From NCBI GenBank assembly GCA_948567375.1, contig OX419762.1:56376841-56440840 (forward strand): 64,000 nucleotides of DNA. The letters run 5' to 3'. The translations under genes were made by a program, and so were the position numbers. Position 1 is the first letter of the stretch. Each line of letters begins with the position of its first letter. Positions 1-10,950 of this stretch are shown here, in pieces. The notes under the pieces are model-generated. The model had not been told where the DNA came from. It did not search any database and worked only from the letters and a program-made list of their open reading frames with translations. This DNA comes from Lunularia cruciata (taxonomy: Eukaryota; Streptophyta; Marchantiopsida; Lunulariales; Lunulariaceae).

Positions 1-290
1 GCAACAAAGGAGCCATCTTCGGAAGAATCTAACTCATCACAATCAAGTTTATTTGGAAAGATTTGAAATATTTATAAATATGAGTGTCAAAATTTTTGGG
101 ACGAAATTGCAAGTCAGTGCTGGTTACTCTCTTCTAGGTATAGTTTCTACTTGAGAGATTAAAGACAAAACCAAGAAGAACTACTTGTTACCCTTTGACT
201 TTGTATTTAGATATTTCTGACTTGTATCTTTATGGGAATGAACTTTACTTTCTTGATTACCACAAAAGTGATATTTGCCAGGTTGTCACA
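1..290 (+). repeat. B-family LTR tail (U5), first copy
   Basis: Matches the last ~280 bp of the long B-family LTRs at 46000-46270 and 55860-56143, with the shared blocks 'gaatct..atcacaatcaag', 'ttactctcttct', 'gagagattaaag' and the LTR end GGTTGTCACA at 281-290. The LTR continues upstream of the window. It belongs to the old copy B1. Confidence 0.8.
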
Positions 291-567
291 GTAGCCGTCT
301 TTGAGAGAATCTAAATCATTACAATCAAAGTTGATTTAGAAAGATTGGAGCAACATCATGATCATGGTGTGTTAATTTGTGACAAGACTATGATCAGTGC
401 TTGTTACTCTCTTCTGGGTGTGGTTTCTACCTGAGAGACTAAAGAAGAACTCAAGAAGAACTACATTGTTATGTGTTACTTGTATTTGACCATTTTTGAC
501 TCATATCTCTATGGGAACAAAATTTATTTACCTAATTACTGCAAAAGTGATACTTGTTGGGTGTCAA
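291..567 (+). repeat. B-family LTR tail (U5), second tandem copy
   Basis: A second copy of the same LTR end lies directly after the first and ends near 'gggtgtcaaa'. The usual primer binding site is missing: the sequence passes straight into the 3' part of gag. Compared with B2, about 1.3 kb (PBS and 5' gag) has been lost at this junction. Confidence 0.75.
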
Positions 568-2228
568 AATGCTAAACCAAGGAAGAATAGAAGACAAGGA
601 GGGAAGAAAGTTTTGTCAATCCCAGGCTAAAAGCATCAATAGGACAAACTCTAAGCTCGAGACTCTTATTAAAGAGTTTTCAGATTTTAAGATTCAAATA
701 ATTGAGGCAAAGGATGGAAGAAACCCCTCATTTGCAAGACCAAATGTGTCGTGTAATGCATGTGGCAAGTGGGGTCATGCCAACATGGAGTGCTTGCACA
801 CTCAAACTACATTTCTAGTGCAGTAGATTGATTGGGTTCCAAGTTGGGACCAAAATGAGGAGGAAGAGGTAGTGTAACAAAGTCAAGAGGTACAACCTCA
901 AGCAAGCACCTCATATCAAGGTCCAAGATATGGACCAAGGAAGTATAGAACCAAAGCTCCCCAACAAAGAATGCCAATAGGAGACTAAAATAGGCCTTAA
1001 AATTTGAGAGTTATAATTGTGGCTGGATGGCCCATTGATCCTTATATTATCATGAGCCAAGGCGGCAGATTGGATACATTTCATTTTATGAAATTGTAAG
1101 AGTTTTGGCCATGTTGGCAACTAGTGTCCTTAGCCACCCAACCCAAAGCCTCAAGTGTAGTATTTTTAGACTCTAGCCAAGCAAGCTGCATTCCAAGTGA
1201 AATGCAATGCAACAATAAATTGTACAACCTTGAAAAAGAAATTCCTCCAGGAGTGAGTTTGACCTTAGAAGTGGAGTGGCCAAACCTTGATGTGTTGAGA
1301 GTTGAAACACACTTGGGGAAGAAGAACTATGATCTCAAAGAAGTAAGAACTACTTTGTCATCTTCAAGAAAGGTGAAGCAACTTTGGCTTAAAGCAATCT
1401 TATCTGCAAATGAGGAGAAGACGTTGGCTAAAGCCAAGGACAAAGCATTGCAAAAAGAGATTCAAGAGGCAATATAGAGAACTTGAAAACTTAGTTTAGA
1501 GGTAGATCCAAAAATAAAACCTATAGTTTTGGTGGCTGACATAAGATCTGAAGTCAAGAATCTACTTCAAGCCAATCTACTTTAGCTCCTTGGGTCTAGA
1601 CCACCAGTACTCTGATCACCATCTTGAAGAGATCCAAAGGAAAGTTAGATTGGGTTGAGACCTCAAACTAAAGACAAAGTCAAAGAAGGTGAAACTTAGA
1701 AGAGTTCTCAAATATGACATTATGGCAGATCTAGCATCCACATAAGCCAACATAACATTCAAACAATTGTAGGAGGACAACAAGTTGTATAAGAAGCAAT
1801 TGAGTTTAGCCCTCAAGAAATTGAGGATGATCCTTAAGAAGGATCTACTAGCAATCTATCATATGGAGCAGAAAGAATTGGGATCTCCAAAAGTAGATGC
1901 GGAGATCTTAGGTTGCATGATCACATCTTTACCCATTGACTTGAGATTAGAAGTGAATGTCATGATGGAGGATACCGCACACAAATGGAGGTATCACACT
2001 TTTGAGCCTAACATCCCAAATGTTGAAGTTTGTGGATCAAACTAGGCACTAACCTTTGAGCATGATGTCCAATATAGTTAAAATTATTGGAGGCGTATTG
2101 TTCAACTTAAACTATATTGTGTTGAGACTAGTAACCAAATTGGTTACCCATTATTGATTAGATGACCTTGGTTGTACAGTGCACAAGTTGTTGTAGACTA
2201 GGACTAGCAAAAGTTGAGATTCGAGGAC
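568..2228 (+). pseudogene. B1 gag (3' part) and protease remnant
   Basis: Decayed gag-protease of the old B-family copy B1. The ORF at 554-826 carries a nucleocapsid CCHC knuckle, CNACGKWGHANMEC (752-793), matching CIACGKSGHANTEC of B2. The ORF at 1124-1477 matches the B2 linker (lysine- and alanine-rich segment, B2 48416-48600). The ORF at 1785-2045 matches the retropepsin region: 'LGCMITSLPIDL' against B2 'AGCMITSIPIDL', followed by 'VNVM..DTAH'. Stops and indels break it throughout. The reading resumes at 23301, beyond element D. Confidence 0.8.
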
Positions 2229-2236
2229 ATCTTTGT

Positions 2237-2340
2237 TGTGCATATATACATCATTACACACATACATCATTGTCAACATCATACACTATAGAAGTACAAC
2301 TCACACATAAGTCATAAATAGACCTTAAAGTTCCACAATA
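2237..2340 (-). repeat. D LTR, partial extra copy of its first ~100 bp
   Basis: This ~104 bp segment is a diverged repeat of 2783-2893 (shared 'caacatcatacactatagaa'). It lies outside the D 3' LTR, against the B1 flank, as though a second LTR began and was cut. The right LTR (22849-23294) lacks exactly this part. Confidence 0.65.
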
Positions 2341-2893
2341 ATTGGATTGTTTACAACTCTTGAATCAACTCAACTCAGATCAATACTTGATCTATCACTT
2401 TATAAACTGCCAACAACTAGGCACTGATTATAGTCAATCCACACCCACTCTAGTTGAGAGAATCCACGTGACACTTGCCGGCCTCTGTCTACCATAGCCA
2501 AGAACTCGAAGGCTCAACATCAAAGAAGTGAGCTCTTTGGAGTTGCAGTTTGAAAGTATACCCCTAGACTTGAGCTAGGTCTGAAACTCTAACGGTCTTG
2601 CTGATGACACACTCGATTGGTGCAAAGTGATGCTGGATTCCACCATGAAGTCTGTACCCCAAACATGAAATCTAACCATTGGAAAGTATTCTATGGGAAA
2701 TTGCTGAAATACCTCTAACTACTATCACAACAACTCCAATGTCCAAGCAATCTAGATGTGATACTACAAATGGCATGATAGTTATCATGCGTATATACAT
2801 TGCTACACAACATATATTGTTGTCAACATCATACACTATAGAAGCACAACTCACAAATACGTCATACATAGATTCTAAAGTAGCACAATTGCT
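2341..2893 (-). repeat. D 3' LTR
   Basis: On the minus strand the LTR runs from 2893 (TGTGCTACTTTAG) to about 2341. Bases 2341-2780 align with the right LTR at 22849-23294, for example 'aagtatacccct.gacttgag' and 'aatacctctaactactatca'. A near-palindrome GCATGATA-GT-TATCATGC is at 2773-2790. Confidence 0.75.
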
Positions 2894-2906
2894 CCCCTAG
2901 TTGGCG
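2894..2906 (-). other. D polypurine tract
   Basis: The minus strand reads CTAGGGGAGCA just upstream of the 3' LTR start. This is the expected place and composition of the plus-strand primer, and it fixes the LTR boundary. Confidence 0.55.
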
Positions 2907-3156
2907 GTTAGGTCCCTCTAACTCCAGATAGCCATTTACTCCAAGTATATATGGTATACCCTATGATGGGCAAAGATCAGAAGGCCGTGTGCTATGGAGC
3001 ACCATTGTTAGTCGCATGTCTGCAATCTATACCATATAAAGAATGAACTAGCTATAAGTCAAGTACATCTAGGACATAACCACTATCCTTGAGGAACCAT
3101 TGTGAAGGGAGGAGTCATACATGCCATATGCCATCCTCTTTAACAACTATCATACA

Positions 3157-4740
3157 CTAACATAGTAGCATCTCCACCAGCAAAGCGACATAACAAGCCA
3201 CATAACTCAAGCCTACATGTACAAGTGTAGAGCTTGGATCCATAGTACCATTAATGTTTGGGAGGTGGCATGGTGCACAATTACGCACATGATCCTTCCA
3301 AACAACACCATCATCCCCTTCCAACACAAGAACTCCAGATGGCAAAACCTCATGAACTCTCAAGATAGTGCGGCCTATCAAAACATCAAGTGTTGTCGGT
3401 GTTGTCTACTATAGATATACATAGTCTTCTAGATGAAATCAACGGATCAAGGGTCTATAACCTCCTCCTTGAATGGTAGCATAGCGTAAAGTATCTCTAT
3501 GCTGAGCAATTGCCAAGTTCTCAAAGGCCATTGGCATCACTCTCTGAAAGATATCGGCCCGTTGAGAACATGCGGTCATCCATACATATGGATCATCCAA
3601 GTCCAAAACTATAGTAGCATCTCGATGAATCATTGTAGGTAAATTTGGATCTTGTCCATAGAGTAGAAACTAAGGAGAGAAGGGTGCTAAGGAAGCTTGC
3701 CAGCTAAACTAGTAGCCCATGGCCATCCAAGGTAACTAGAGATCCCAATTTCCCAAGTGGCCTCATTGCAAACCATACTTTTGCAATCCTCTCTTCATTG
3801 TCTGAACCACTCTCTCTACAAGCCATTTGTCTTAGGGTGATCTCAAGAGGTAGTATGATGATCAATCAAAGCCTTGTCGCACAAGACCTAAAAGTCTCCC
3901 AAGAACCTAATCATTCAAAACTTTAACTGGTGCACCAAAATGACTAAGAACCCGATCCAAGAATGAGTAAGCCGTCCCTTCATTGGGCTTGTTAGGAAGT
4001 GCCATCAACTCAATCCCCTTGGAGAAGTGCTCCACCATCACCAAAACATACCAATGATATCTCACAATCAGCGATAAAGGTCCAGCAAATATCCAAACTC
4101 CAACGGTAACCCAATCCTATGATAGGTAATGGGTGTAACTATGATGGAAGAGCATTGAATGATGCTCTAATTCAGTCACAAACCACACATCAGGCAACAA
4201 ATTGCTATACCTTGGTCTGCAAACCGTGCCACCAATAATGGCTCCACAATAAGCTATATGTATGCTTTACTCCAAAATGTCCTAGCTCCTCATGAGCATG
4301 ATGGACCAACTGTAGTCTTTGAGATGGAAGTGGTACTACTTGCACTCTACCATCCTCCTATACACGCAAATGGTGTCTACCCTCTAATTTGAATTGTTTG
4401 GCTTGCTAAAGGACACTAACTATCTCCTTGGCCCCAACTGAGCCACCCACAACACCAATGCAAAGATATTCCATCACTAAGACGTCACTATGAATGTCTC
4501 ATTGAATTGTACCAATATCTTCACTCTCTAATTTGTGACCTCAATAACTCCTCCTGTATGTGCTGAGAGAGATACCACCAAAGCCTCAAAAAATATACAC
4601 AAAAAGGTTGATGCATGCCAACGTGGTACCATCTCCTCATTTGTCTCACCATGACATTGCTCTAGTCTGATCTTGCTGGCTGGGACATGGGTTTCTACTC
4701 AACCCATATGCATCACGGTTCACCACTCTAGGTTCATGAA
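3157..4740 (-). pseudogene. D integrase
   Basis: Integrase of element D, which joins element DNA to the host genome. Reading the minus strand: about 4060-3990 encodes 'MVEHFSKGIELMALP' (first catalytic block, with E where D is usual), then 'LDRVLSHFGAP', then about 3840-3790 'VERVVQTMKRGLQKYG' (the third catalytic E). The tail includes 'LLYGQDPNLPTMIHRDA' (about 3660-3620), 'QRVMPMAFENLAIAQHRDTL' (3560-3500) and a C-terminal segment with 'CAPCHLPNINGTMDP' (3290-3240). Several stops and frame changes interrupt it. No chromodomain was recognised. Confidence 0.75.
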
Positions 4741-4749
4741 CAAGCGTGA

Positions 4750-4990
4750 AATCATACTCCTATAAAATCAGAGCCCATTGTGCAAGCTTCCTTGAAAGCT
4801 TGTTGGACTCCATCAACCACTTCAGTGGTTGATGATCACTGATGAGAGTCAAGGAGTTACCAAATAGGTAACATTGGAAATGTATTATTGCCCAAACTGC
4901 TACCAACCACTCTCCTTCATATGAACTATATTTCACCTTTGTTGAATTATTGGAGCGACTAGTATAGGCCACCATAAACTACTTCCCCTC
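4750..4990 (-). pseudogene. D RNase H
   Basis: The minus-strand ORF at 4975-4760 contains 'YSSYEGEWLVAVWAIIHFQ', 'LTLISDHQPLKWLM' and 'LSRKLAQWALIL', the standard C-terminal half of gypsy RNase H (E and D catalytic blocks). It directly follows RT on the minus strand. Confidence 0.8.
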
Positions 4991-5036
4991 ATCATCATGT
5001 TGGGTGAGCATTGCTCCAAGTCCCAACATACTCCAA

Positions 5037-5775
5037 TCAGTGTGAGCTTGAAATGGTTGTCCTTTGATCGGTCTTCTCAAAATAGGAGTATGTAGATGTC
5101 AACCTCTCCTTGAGCTCTACAAAAGCTCTCTTTTGCTCATCTCTCCAACACCACTCTTGTGTAAGCTTGGTCAACTTTTTCAAGGCCTTGGCAATGGCAC
5201 TAAATCCTCTAACATAGCGGCAATAGAAGTTCACCAACCCAAGGAATTCTTGCACTATGCTCACACTTGTAGGTCAAGGAATACATGCAATAGACCTTGG
5301 TCTGCTGAACACCAAGTCCTCCAAGGTAGCTAGTGTGACCCAAATACTCAACCTGCTCATGGAAGAAACTACACTTCCTAGGATATAATTTGAGTCCATG
5401 AGATCTCAACCTCTCAAACACCTCCAACAACTATTTCTCATGCTCTTCCATAGTAGTGCTATAGACCAAAATATCATCAATATAGCACCAAGTAAAATCC
5501 AATCTAGCTAGGATCCTATCCATGATCCTATCCATGATCCTCTGGAACTTGGTAGGAGCGTTCTTTAACCCAAACAATAAGAACCTCCATTGATATAACA
5601 CATCTTTTCCGTGAGGATCAATAGCCTAGAATGATGTCTTGGACTTATCCTCTTGTCTAATTGGCAATTGATGATATCCTGCTCAAAAATCCAAAGTACG
5701 GAAGACCTTTGCATGCCTGATTGCATCAAAAATCTCCTTTGCTGTAGACATGTACCTATCTTCCTTATTGATAGA
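5037..5775 (-). pseudogene. D reverse transcriptase, C-terminal part
   Basis: Minus strand from 5775: 'SINKEDRYMSTAKEIFDAI', 'GYHQLPIRQEDKSK', 'GLKNAPTKFQRIMDRI', then the catalytic 'CYIDDILVYS' (about 5490-5460), 'LKLYPRKCSFF..VEYLGH' (5390-5330) and the thumb/connection 'VQEFLGLVNFYCRYVRGFS' (5260-5200). Internal stops make it non-functional. Its N-terminal part is at 9203-9480, separated by insertion G. Removing G and one TTGATAGA repeat rejoins the frame as YSINKEDRY. Confidence 0.85.
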
Positions 5776-5782
5776 CCTCTAC

Positions 5783-5823
5783 CTTATTGGTATTCCATGC
5801 TGTAGGCATGGAATACCAATAAG
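5783..5823. repeat. Perfect inverted repeat (18-bp arms)
   Basis: Arms 5783-5800 (CTTATTGGTATTCCATGC) and 5806-5823 (its exact reverse complement) are separated by a 5-base loop, TGTAG. It lies 7 bases inside the left end of G. Confidence 0.9.
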
Positions 5824-6179
5824 CCCTGGTCTGTTGGTGTCATTGGGAAAATAATCTACACAAACCATTGGTGCCCTTTGGTGTGAGAGTTTTCTTTTCT
5901 TATGTTATTGTGTCTTGGAAATATCTTTCAAGCCATTGTAAAGTTGGAAGTTGTTTTGTCTTGTCATAAGCTTGGGGAAGTTTTGAGAGTTGGGTAAGCT
6001 CAAAAGATCCTTTACGTTTCATAAGCTCAAAGGTTTCTAAAATGATGCATAAGCTCAGGAGTTTCTTTTGTGTTATACAAACTTGGGGCTTAAATTTATG
6101 TTACACAAGCTTAAGACTTTTGTTTATGTTACTAGGGCCTTAGGAGTACTTTTCACTTTAGTGGCAGAGCAAAAGAGTC

Positions 6180-8480
6180 TTTTAGCATCAAGACAAGAGA
6201 AGAAAGAAAGGTTGTTGAGGAGCTTTGGCAGAGAAGGGAGAAGAAAGAAGGGTTCAAGAGGAGCTCTAGCTGAGACAAGTGGAGAAAGAAGGGTTTGAGA
6301 GGAGCTTTGGCTGAGACAAGAGGAGAAAGAAAGGTTCAAGAGGAGGTCTAGCTGAGACAAGAGGAAACAATAAGGTTCTAGAGGTTCACCGGCTGGGCAG
6401 GAACATGGAGTGCTAGTGCATCAAAAGGAAGGGTTGGAGGAAACTAAAATTACTAGCCTGCCTATGCAAGGGTGACGGGGGAAATCAAAGTGAGTGGTGA
6501 CTTGAGTGAGATGAGCTTGCTTGGGCAGAAAGAAGAGAATATCAAAGGACATGGGGTTTTGGCAAGGGAATAAACCTTCAAGAGAAAGAGGGGGTTAGGA
6601 AGAGCTTTTAGAGAAGGTGACAAGAGAGAGACAGGGGAAAATTTCAAGAGAAGACCTGGCTGTGTAAAGGTATTGAGATTGAAGTAGTTGCAGTGAATGA
6701 AATTTTCAAGAGAAAATTTAGCTATGTTGGGTTTTGAGGGAGGTTGGCTGTAGGGCAGAAAGGAATTAAAGGAGAAGACTTGCAAAAATAAAGCCTGGAG
6801 GAGGAAATTCTCAAGAGATTTGTGTCTGGCTACGTAGAGAATTAGGGATTTGAGAGAAGTGCTTGCCTGGCTTGACAGAGAAGAAGGATCACTCAAAGAA
6901 GGGAGTTGCAAGGTAGGAAGAAGAAGACCAATCAAAGGAAAGACTGGCATGTGCAAGGGATTGAGAGTGAAGCACGTCAAGAAAGAACTCTTGAAGGCCA
7001 GTCTGTAGAGCAAGAAGTTCTTGAAGGGAAAGAGTGTGCCTACAAAGGAGGAGAGAGGTCTCAAGGAACACAATGGCTGGGGTTCGAGTTGGAGAAAGGG
7101 AAGGGAGAGATCCTTCAAAGGAACAGGCCTGTGGAGGAGCTAACGAAAAGAATTTTCCCAAAAGGAATAGAGTGTGGGCATGAGGGAGAATTTTTTTTGA
7201 AAGAAAGTCTGATACAAAAAGAGAATAGTCATGGGACAAGGGCTGAGAAGAAACCTTCACAAGAAAGAGTGTGGCATTGGACTGGCTGCAAGAAGGGATT
7301 TTTGAGAGAAGTTAGTCATGCAGGGATTTTGAGAGTCTTTTGTAGGGAACAAATCTTTAAGAAAAGCTGATAGTGTCAAGATTTTGAGAATCTGCTAGAG
7401 GGAAGTAATCTTTGAGAAAAGCTGACAATGTCGGGATTCTGAGAATTTGCTGTAGGGAAGAAATCATTGAGAGAAGTTGGCATGTTGGAATTTTGAGAGT
7501 CTGCTGTAGGGAAGGAATCTTTGAGAAAAGCTAAGAGTGTTGGGGTTTTGAGAATCTGCTGTAGGGAAGGAATCTTTGAGAGAGGTTGAAAGTGTTGGGA
7601 TTTTTGAGAGTCTGTTGTATGGGAAGAAATCTTTGACAAAAAGTTGACATTGCTGGGATTTTGAGAGTCTGGCTGTAGGGAAAGAAGCAATGGGAGGGAA
7701 GATCTGAATTGTGCAGGAGATTCTTTGAGAGGGCAGTGATTTTGTGAGGGTTGTGACAGGGCCAAAGAAGAAAGTCTCCAAGGCTGAGGTTTGAACTGGA
7801 CAAAGGGCTGACATATCTTCCTAAACGAGAAGAAACTATCTAGAGAACAATGGGTTTGGAAAAGGCTGTGAAGATGTGATAGGAAAATCTCAAAGGGAGA
7901 GAGTGTATGTTTGTGACAAGGTTACTCTCAAACATGGACTTGAAGAACAGGAATTTGTGAGGGAAGGACATGAGAGGAAAGGAGTTTTGAGAGAAAAGGC
8001 TTGGTCAGAGAAGGAGAAGGGTTTGCTTCGAGAGGAAGACCTGAATAGACAAAGAAAGAGAGATAAAGGGCTGAACAGAAGAAATTTTGAAGAGTGAAGA
8101 GTTTTGGCAAGATAAATTTGAAGTGCAGCATCAAACAAACAAGTGAGGCATGGACAAGGGAACCCTTGAGGGGAAGGTCTAGACTGAAAGGAGAAAGAAA
8201 GAAGCGACATCTGAAGGACTGACTGTGCAAGAAGTAACAAATTTGAAAGAACGGTTTAAACACTCTTGACAAGAGAGGAGGAGAATTTTTGAAGTGGCTT
8301 AGCTCATCAGAAGCAGGGAAAGAGAAAAGTTTCAAAGTTGGTTTGATCTGGCTGAATGGAGTAAGTCTGAACTGCAGAACAGGGACATAAGAGGAACAAA
8401 GAGAAATTTGGAGGGTGAGTTTGCCTTGACTGTTGCTGGACAGAGTAGACATGAAGTGCTCTGATTGGGTTTCTTGATCC
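6180..8480. repeat. G/A-rich low-complexity region with short tandem units
   Basis: The plus strand is strongly purine-rich, with recurring words such as GAGAAAG, AAGGAG, TTTGAGAG and GCTGT. At 6249-6370 the unit is about 41 bp ('gggttcaagaggagctctag' and variants, three copies). Elsewhere it is less regular. Long ORFs on both strands here (for example 6462-7118 minus and 6906-7370 plus) are by-products of the composition: no domain, repetitive S/L/F/P or K/E/R residues. Confidence 0.75.
7326..7700. repeat. ~55-bp tandem repeat, about 7 copies
   Basis: Units beginning 'attttgagagtctgctgtag' or close variants start at 7326, 7381, 7436, 7490, 7545, 7600 and 7658, so the period is 54-58 bp. Units differ at several positions, so the array is old. 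Spacers are not unique, which excludes a CRISPR-like layout. Confidence 0.85.
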
Positions 8481-8838
8481 ATTGAAGAGTTTAAGCGCAG
8501 GCACTGTATAGACTAGACCTGTTTGGCTTGTCCAAAACTTGTAAACTCCACAGTTTGGTATTCCGATGAATGATGAGTCCCCAAAAGCAAATGTGTGTTC
8601 TTCTCTGTGACTAGCATCAAGGGAAGTACTCCATCTTTTGAGCTCTCAGTCCAATCTATGTGAATGGCACAATTCAACAATCTGGATGCCTGTGTTTGAG
8701 TCCATCTAGATCACTTGTTGTTATTTTTTATTTAAAGATCACCAAACCCAACTCTATGAACCCGCCAGATCCAAAACCACAACCTAAACTTAACAAGAGA
8801 ATTGGAATATAAGATTGGGCAAAAGTAGAAACTCACAA

Positions 8839-8951
8839 ACCAAGATGGGCATGATCATCCAATATCTTATGCTAGTAGGCAAATGGTTTTAGCAGGGAAG
8901 AACTACTCTGTCACGGAGAGAGAAGGGTTGGCAATGATCTTTGGTCTCAAG
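8839..8951 (+). pseudogene. Captured fragment of family A RNase H
   Basis: About 113 bp nearly matching A2 at 42125-42237. It encodes the RNase H segment around 'DGHDHPI', 'YASRQM' and 'KNYS.TEREGLA'. Sequence on either side does not match family A, so it is an isolated piece inside G, like the gene fragments captured by non-autonomous transposons. Confidence 0.85.
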
Positions 8952-9202
8952 ACCCAAACTTAGCAGAACACAAAAAATTCCATGAAGGTCAAGGTTAAAC
9001 ACAAAACCCTCAAAGAGAGCCTTCTCCAGGAGCAAGTGGAAACAACATGCTCTAACAAGGAAGAAATTTTCAACCATACAAGAGTAGAGAGAGAGTGTCA
9101 AACTACAAAAAGCTTTGAGGCATTGACAATCTGAGCAATTTGAGCACAAGCAGCCAGGTGCTTGGTGCACTCTCAAGACCAAAAAAATCCCTACAACATC
9201 AG
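8952..9202. other. Right end of G, nothing recognised
   Basis: No domain, repeat or regulatory signal recognised between the captured fragment and the right TTGATAGA repeat. Confidence 0.4.
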
Positions 9203-9480
9203 TTGATAGAATAATAATCTCCACACATTTGCCTATTTGTGTAGTTGCCATGTATATCCTTCTTGGCAGGCATCATTGTAGCTGATGCATACTCTCTATG
9301 TGAGATCTCTACCAAACCAGCCTCAAAAAGGTCTCTCAAAAAGGCTCTAAATCAATGTTCTCTCCATATCACTATAGCAATTAGGACTCATAAAACTTGT
9401 GTATTGCTAGTTAGCTCAATTTGTATACCAGGTCCTTTGAGAGCTCCAAAATCCTTCATACTCAAGGCAAAACAACTCGT
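9203..9480 (-). pseudogene. D reverse transcriptase, N-terminal part
   Basis: Minus strand from about 9480: 'LFEAGLVEISHREYASATMM', 'PAKKDIHGN', 'MCGDYYSIN'. This is the N-terminal RT block of gypsy elements (CGDYR.IN motif, here Y for R). The frame continues at 5775 across insertion G. Confidence 0.8.
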
Positions 9481-10950
9481 GTAGCTCCTCAAGAACCTCC
9501 AAACCCTACGTCTTTCCTCTCTTATAAGCTTGGGTCCAAGATCTAGCTCCCAAGTATCCTCTATAACTATAGTAGGAGTGGAAGACGTGCTAATTGGCTG
9601 CTACATTGGCCTCGTGGGAGCAATAGTGTCATGCTCCTGACTACACAAGGTCCGAACCTCTATGTGAAAAACTCCCTCCACTCAGGCTGCAAAGCTCCAT
9701 ATGTCCTCTAGCTGCATCCCAAGTAGACCAAGGGTATAATCCAAGTAGACCACGCTCACCTAGATGGACTCCAAGTAGACCACTCTCCCTAGTAGCCACT
9801 GGCTTTGTCCCAATAATACCATGTCCACCCAATCCATTGCTCCCAGTGTCCAAGTGGTGATGCCTATCAAGCACATCCTACATTGCTCTACCAAGCCAAG
9901 GCTCACAATCCAAGTCAAACAGTTCAAGTCCATAGCCTGACCTAACATCTGATGCTTGGATGCCTCTAACACTATTGGAACAATGGTAATACCACAACCC
10001 ATTGCTTGCTCTCTCTCATTGGCGTTGGGCTTCACCAACTACTGTAATTGTGAGTCCCAAACAAGTCCAAGTCCTCCCTCTCAAAAAGCATGAGAGCCTT
10101 GAAAACTCATGAGTGTGGGAAATGTAGCTCTAGGCTGTCCAACTAGGGTCACCACTACCATAGGTGACTTATCAACCACTACTACTATTTGAGACTAATG
10201 CTTAACCTCCAAGATGTGGTCAAATCACCAAATCCCATCATAAGCATGTTGTAAAACCTCTTTGGGTAAGAGATTTGTCCACCAAAGACAAAGACAATGA
10301 GCCTGTGATCCTACTTTGGCTGCATCTAACAATATAGCAAGTCCCATCCAAGAATAGACCCAATGTGTACTTGCCACACTCTGGTTCAAGAATCACCCAT
10401 CAAAGGAATGTTCTTCAAAATGTAAGCTAGAGAAACGGACTAATGAACTTGGAGATGTTGTAGTATCTGTAATATTTCCCAAAACACACCAGAACAAGGA
10501 TCCTAAAGACCTAAACCTTGGCCAACATGTGTATACCCTGAACATGGCTATCTAGAAATCACCAAGTGAATAGGCCCATGTCTCTCTAGATCATGCGCCC
10601 CCGTAAGGAAATGTCTCTTGGTAGGGCCTTTTGGTAACCCTTGATTGCTGATATCGATAATAACTCCAAATACCAATAGGCCAAGTTTACTACATGTGTA
10701 AAGAGACTTGCCTAGCAGTCTCATCTCTGTCTACAAACAAATACCTATGTACTCATATACCTTCCTATAATACCACAACTAGTCTAGTGCTAATTCCACC
10801 AAACAACTCCAATAGACATATCCCTTCTACTAGATACTGCTAAGCAATGAGTGTGGTATCCAGAGGTGTCAAGGTAATCAACTTTGGAGGCTCATCCTCA
10901 CACTCATCTCCTAATGGTATGAAGGCTCTACTCCAAGCCTGTTGCACAAA
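9481..10950 (-). other. D spacer between protease and reverse transcriptase
   Basis: Lies between the protease/linker ORFs and the RT on the minus strand, so it should encode the variable PR-RT linker. Only short broken minus ORFs (9641-9874, 9760-10038) are seen, and I recognise no domain in them. Confidence 0.4.

Larger units (their letters stand above)
5776..9202. mobile_element. Insertion G, unclassified, in D reverse transcriptase
   Basis: A 3.4 kb block that interrupts the RT of element D and is flanked by the 8-bp direct repeat TTGATAGA (5768-5775 and 9203-9210). Removing it restores RT in frame. It has no recognisable coding domain, no clear terminal inverted repeat and no TG...CA ends. 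It contains an 18-bp-arm hairpin near its left end, about 2.3 kb of G/A-rich tandemly repetitive sequence (6180-8480), and a ~113 bp piece of family A RNase H (8839-8951). The 8-bp duplication would suit a DNA transposon such as hAT, but no transposase or termini support that. The class stays open. Confidence 0.6.

Noticed and set aside
2672..3414. Plus-strand ORFs at the left end of D
   Set aside because: They overlap the D LTR and minus-strand integrase; no support on the plus strand.
7326..7700. CRISPR-like array
   Set aside because: Units are contiguous degenerate tandem repeats without unique spacers, in a plant retrotransposon context.
6462..8482. Long ORFs on both strands (218, 184, 154 aa)
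   Set aside because: Low-complexity products of the G/A-rich repeat tract, overlapping in several frames, no domain.
9760..10038. Minus ORFs at 9641-10038 as a distinct gene
   Set aside because: Position in the D protease-RT linker explains them; no domain or conservation could be shown.
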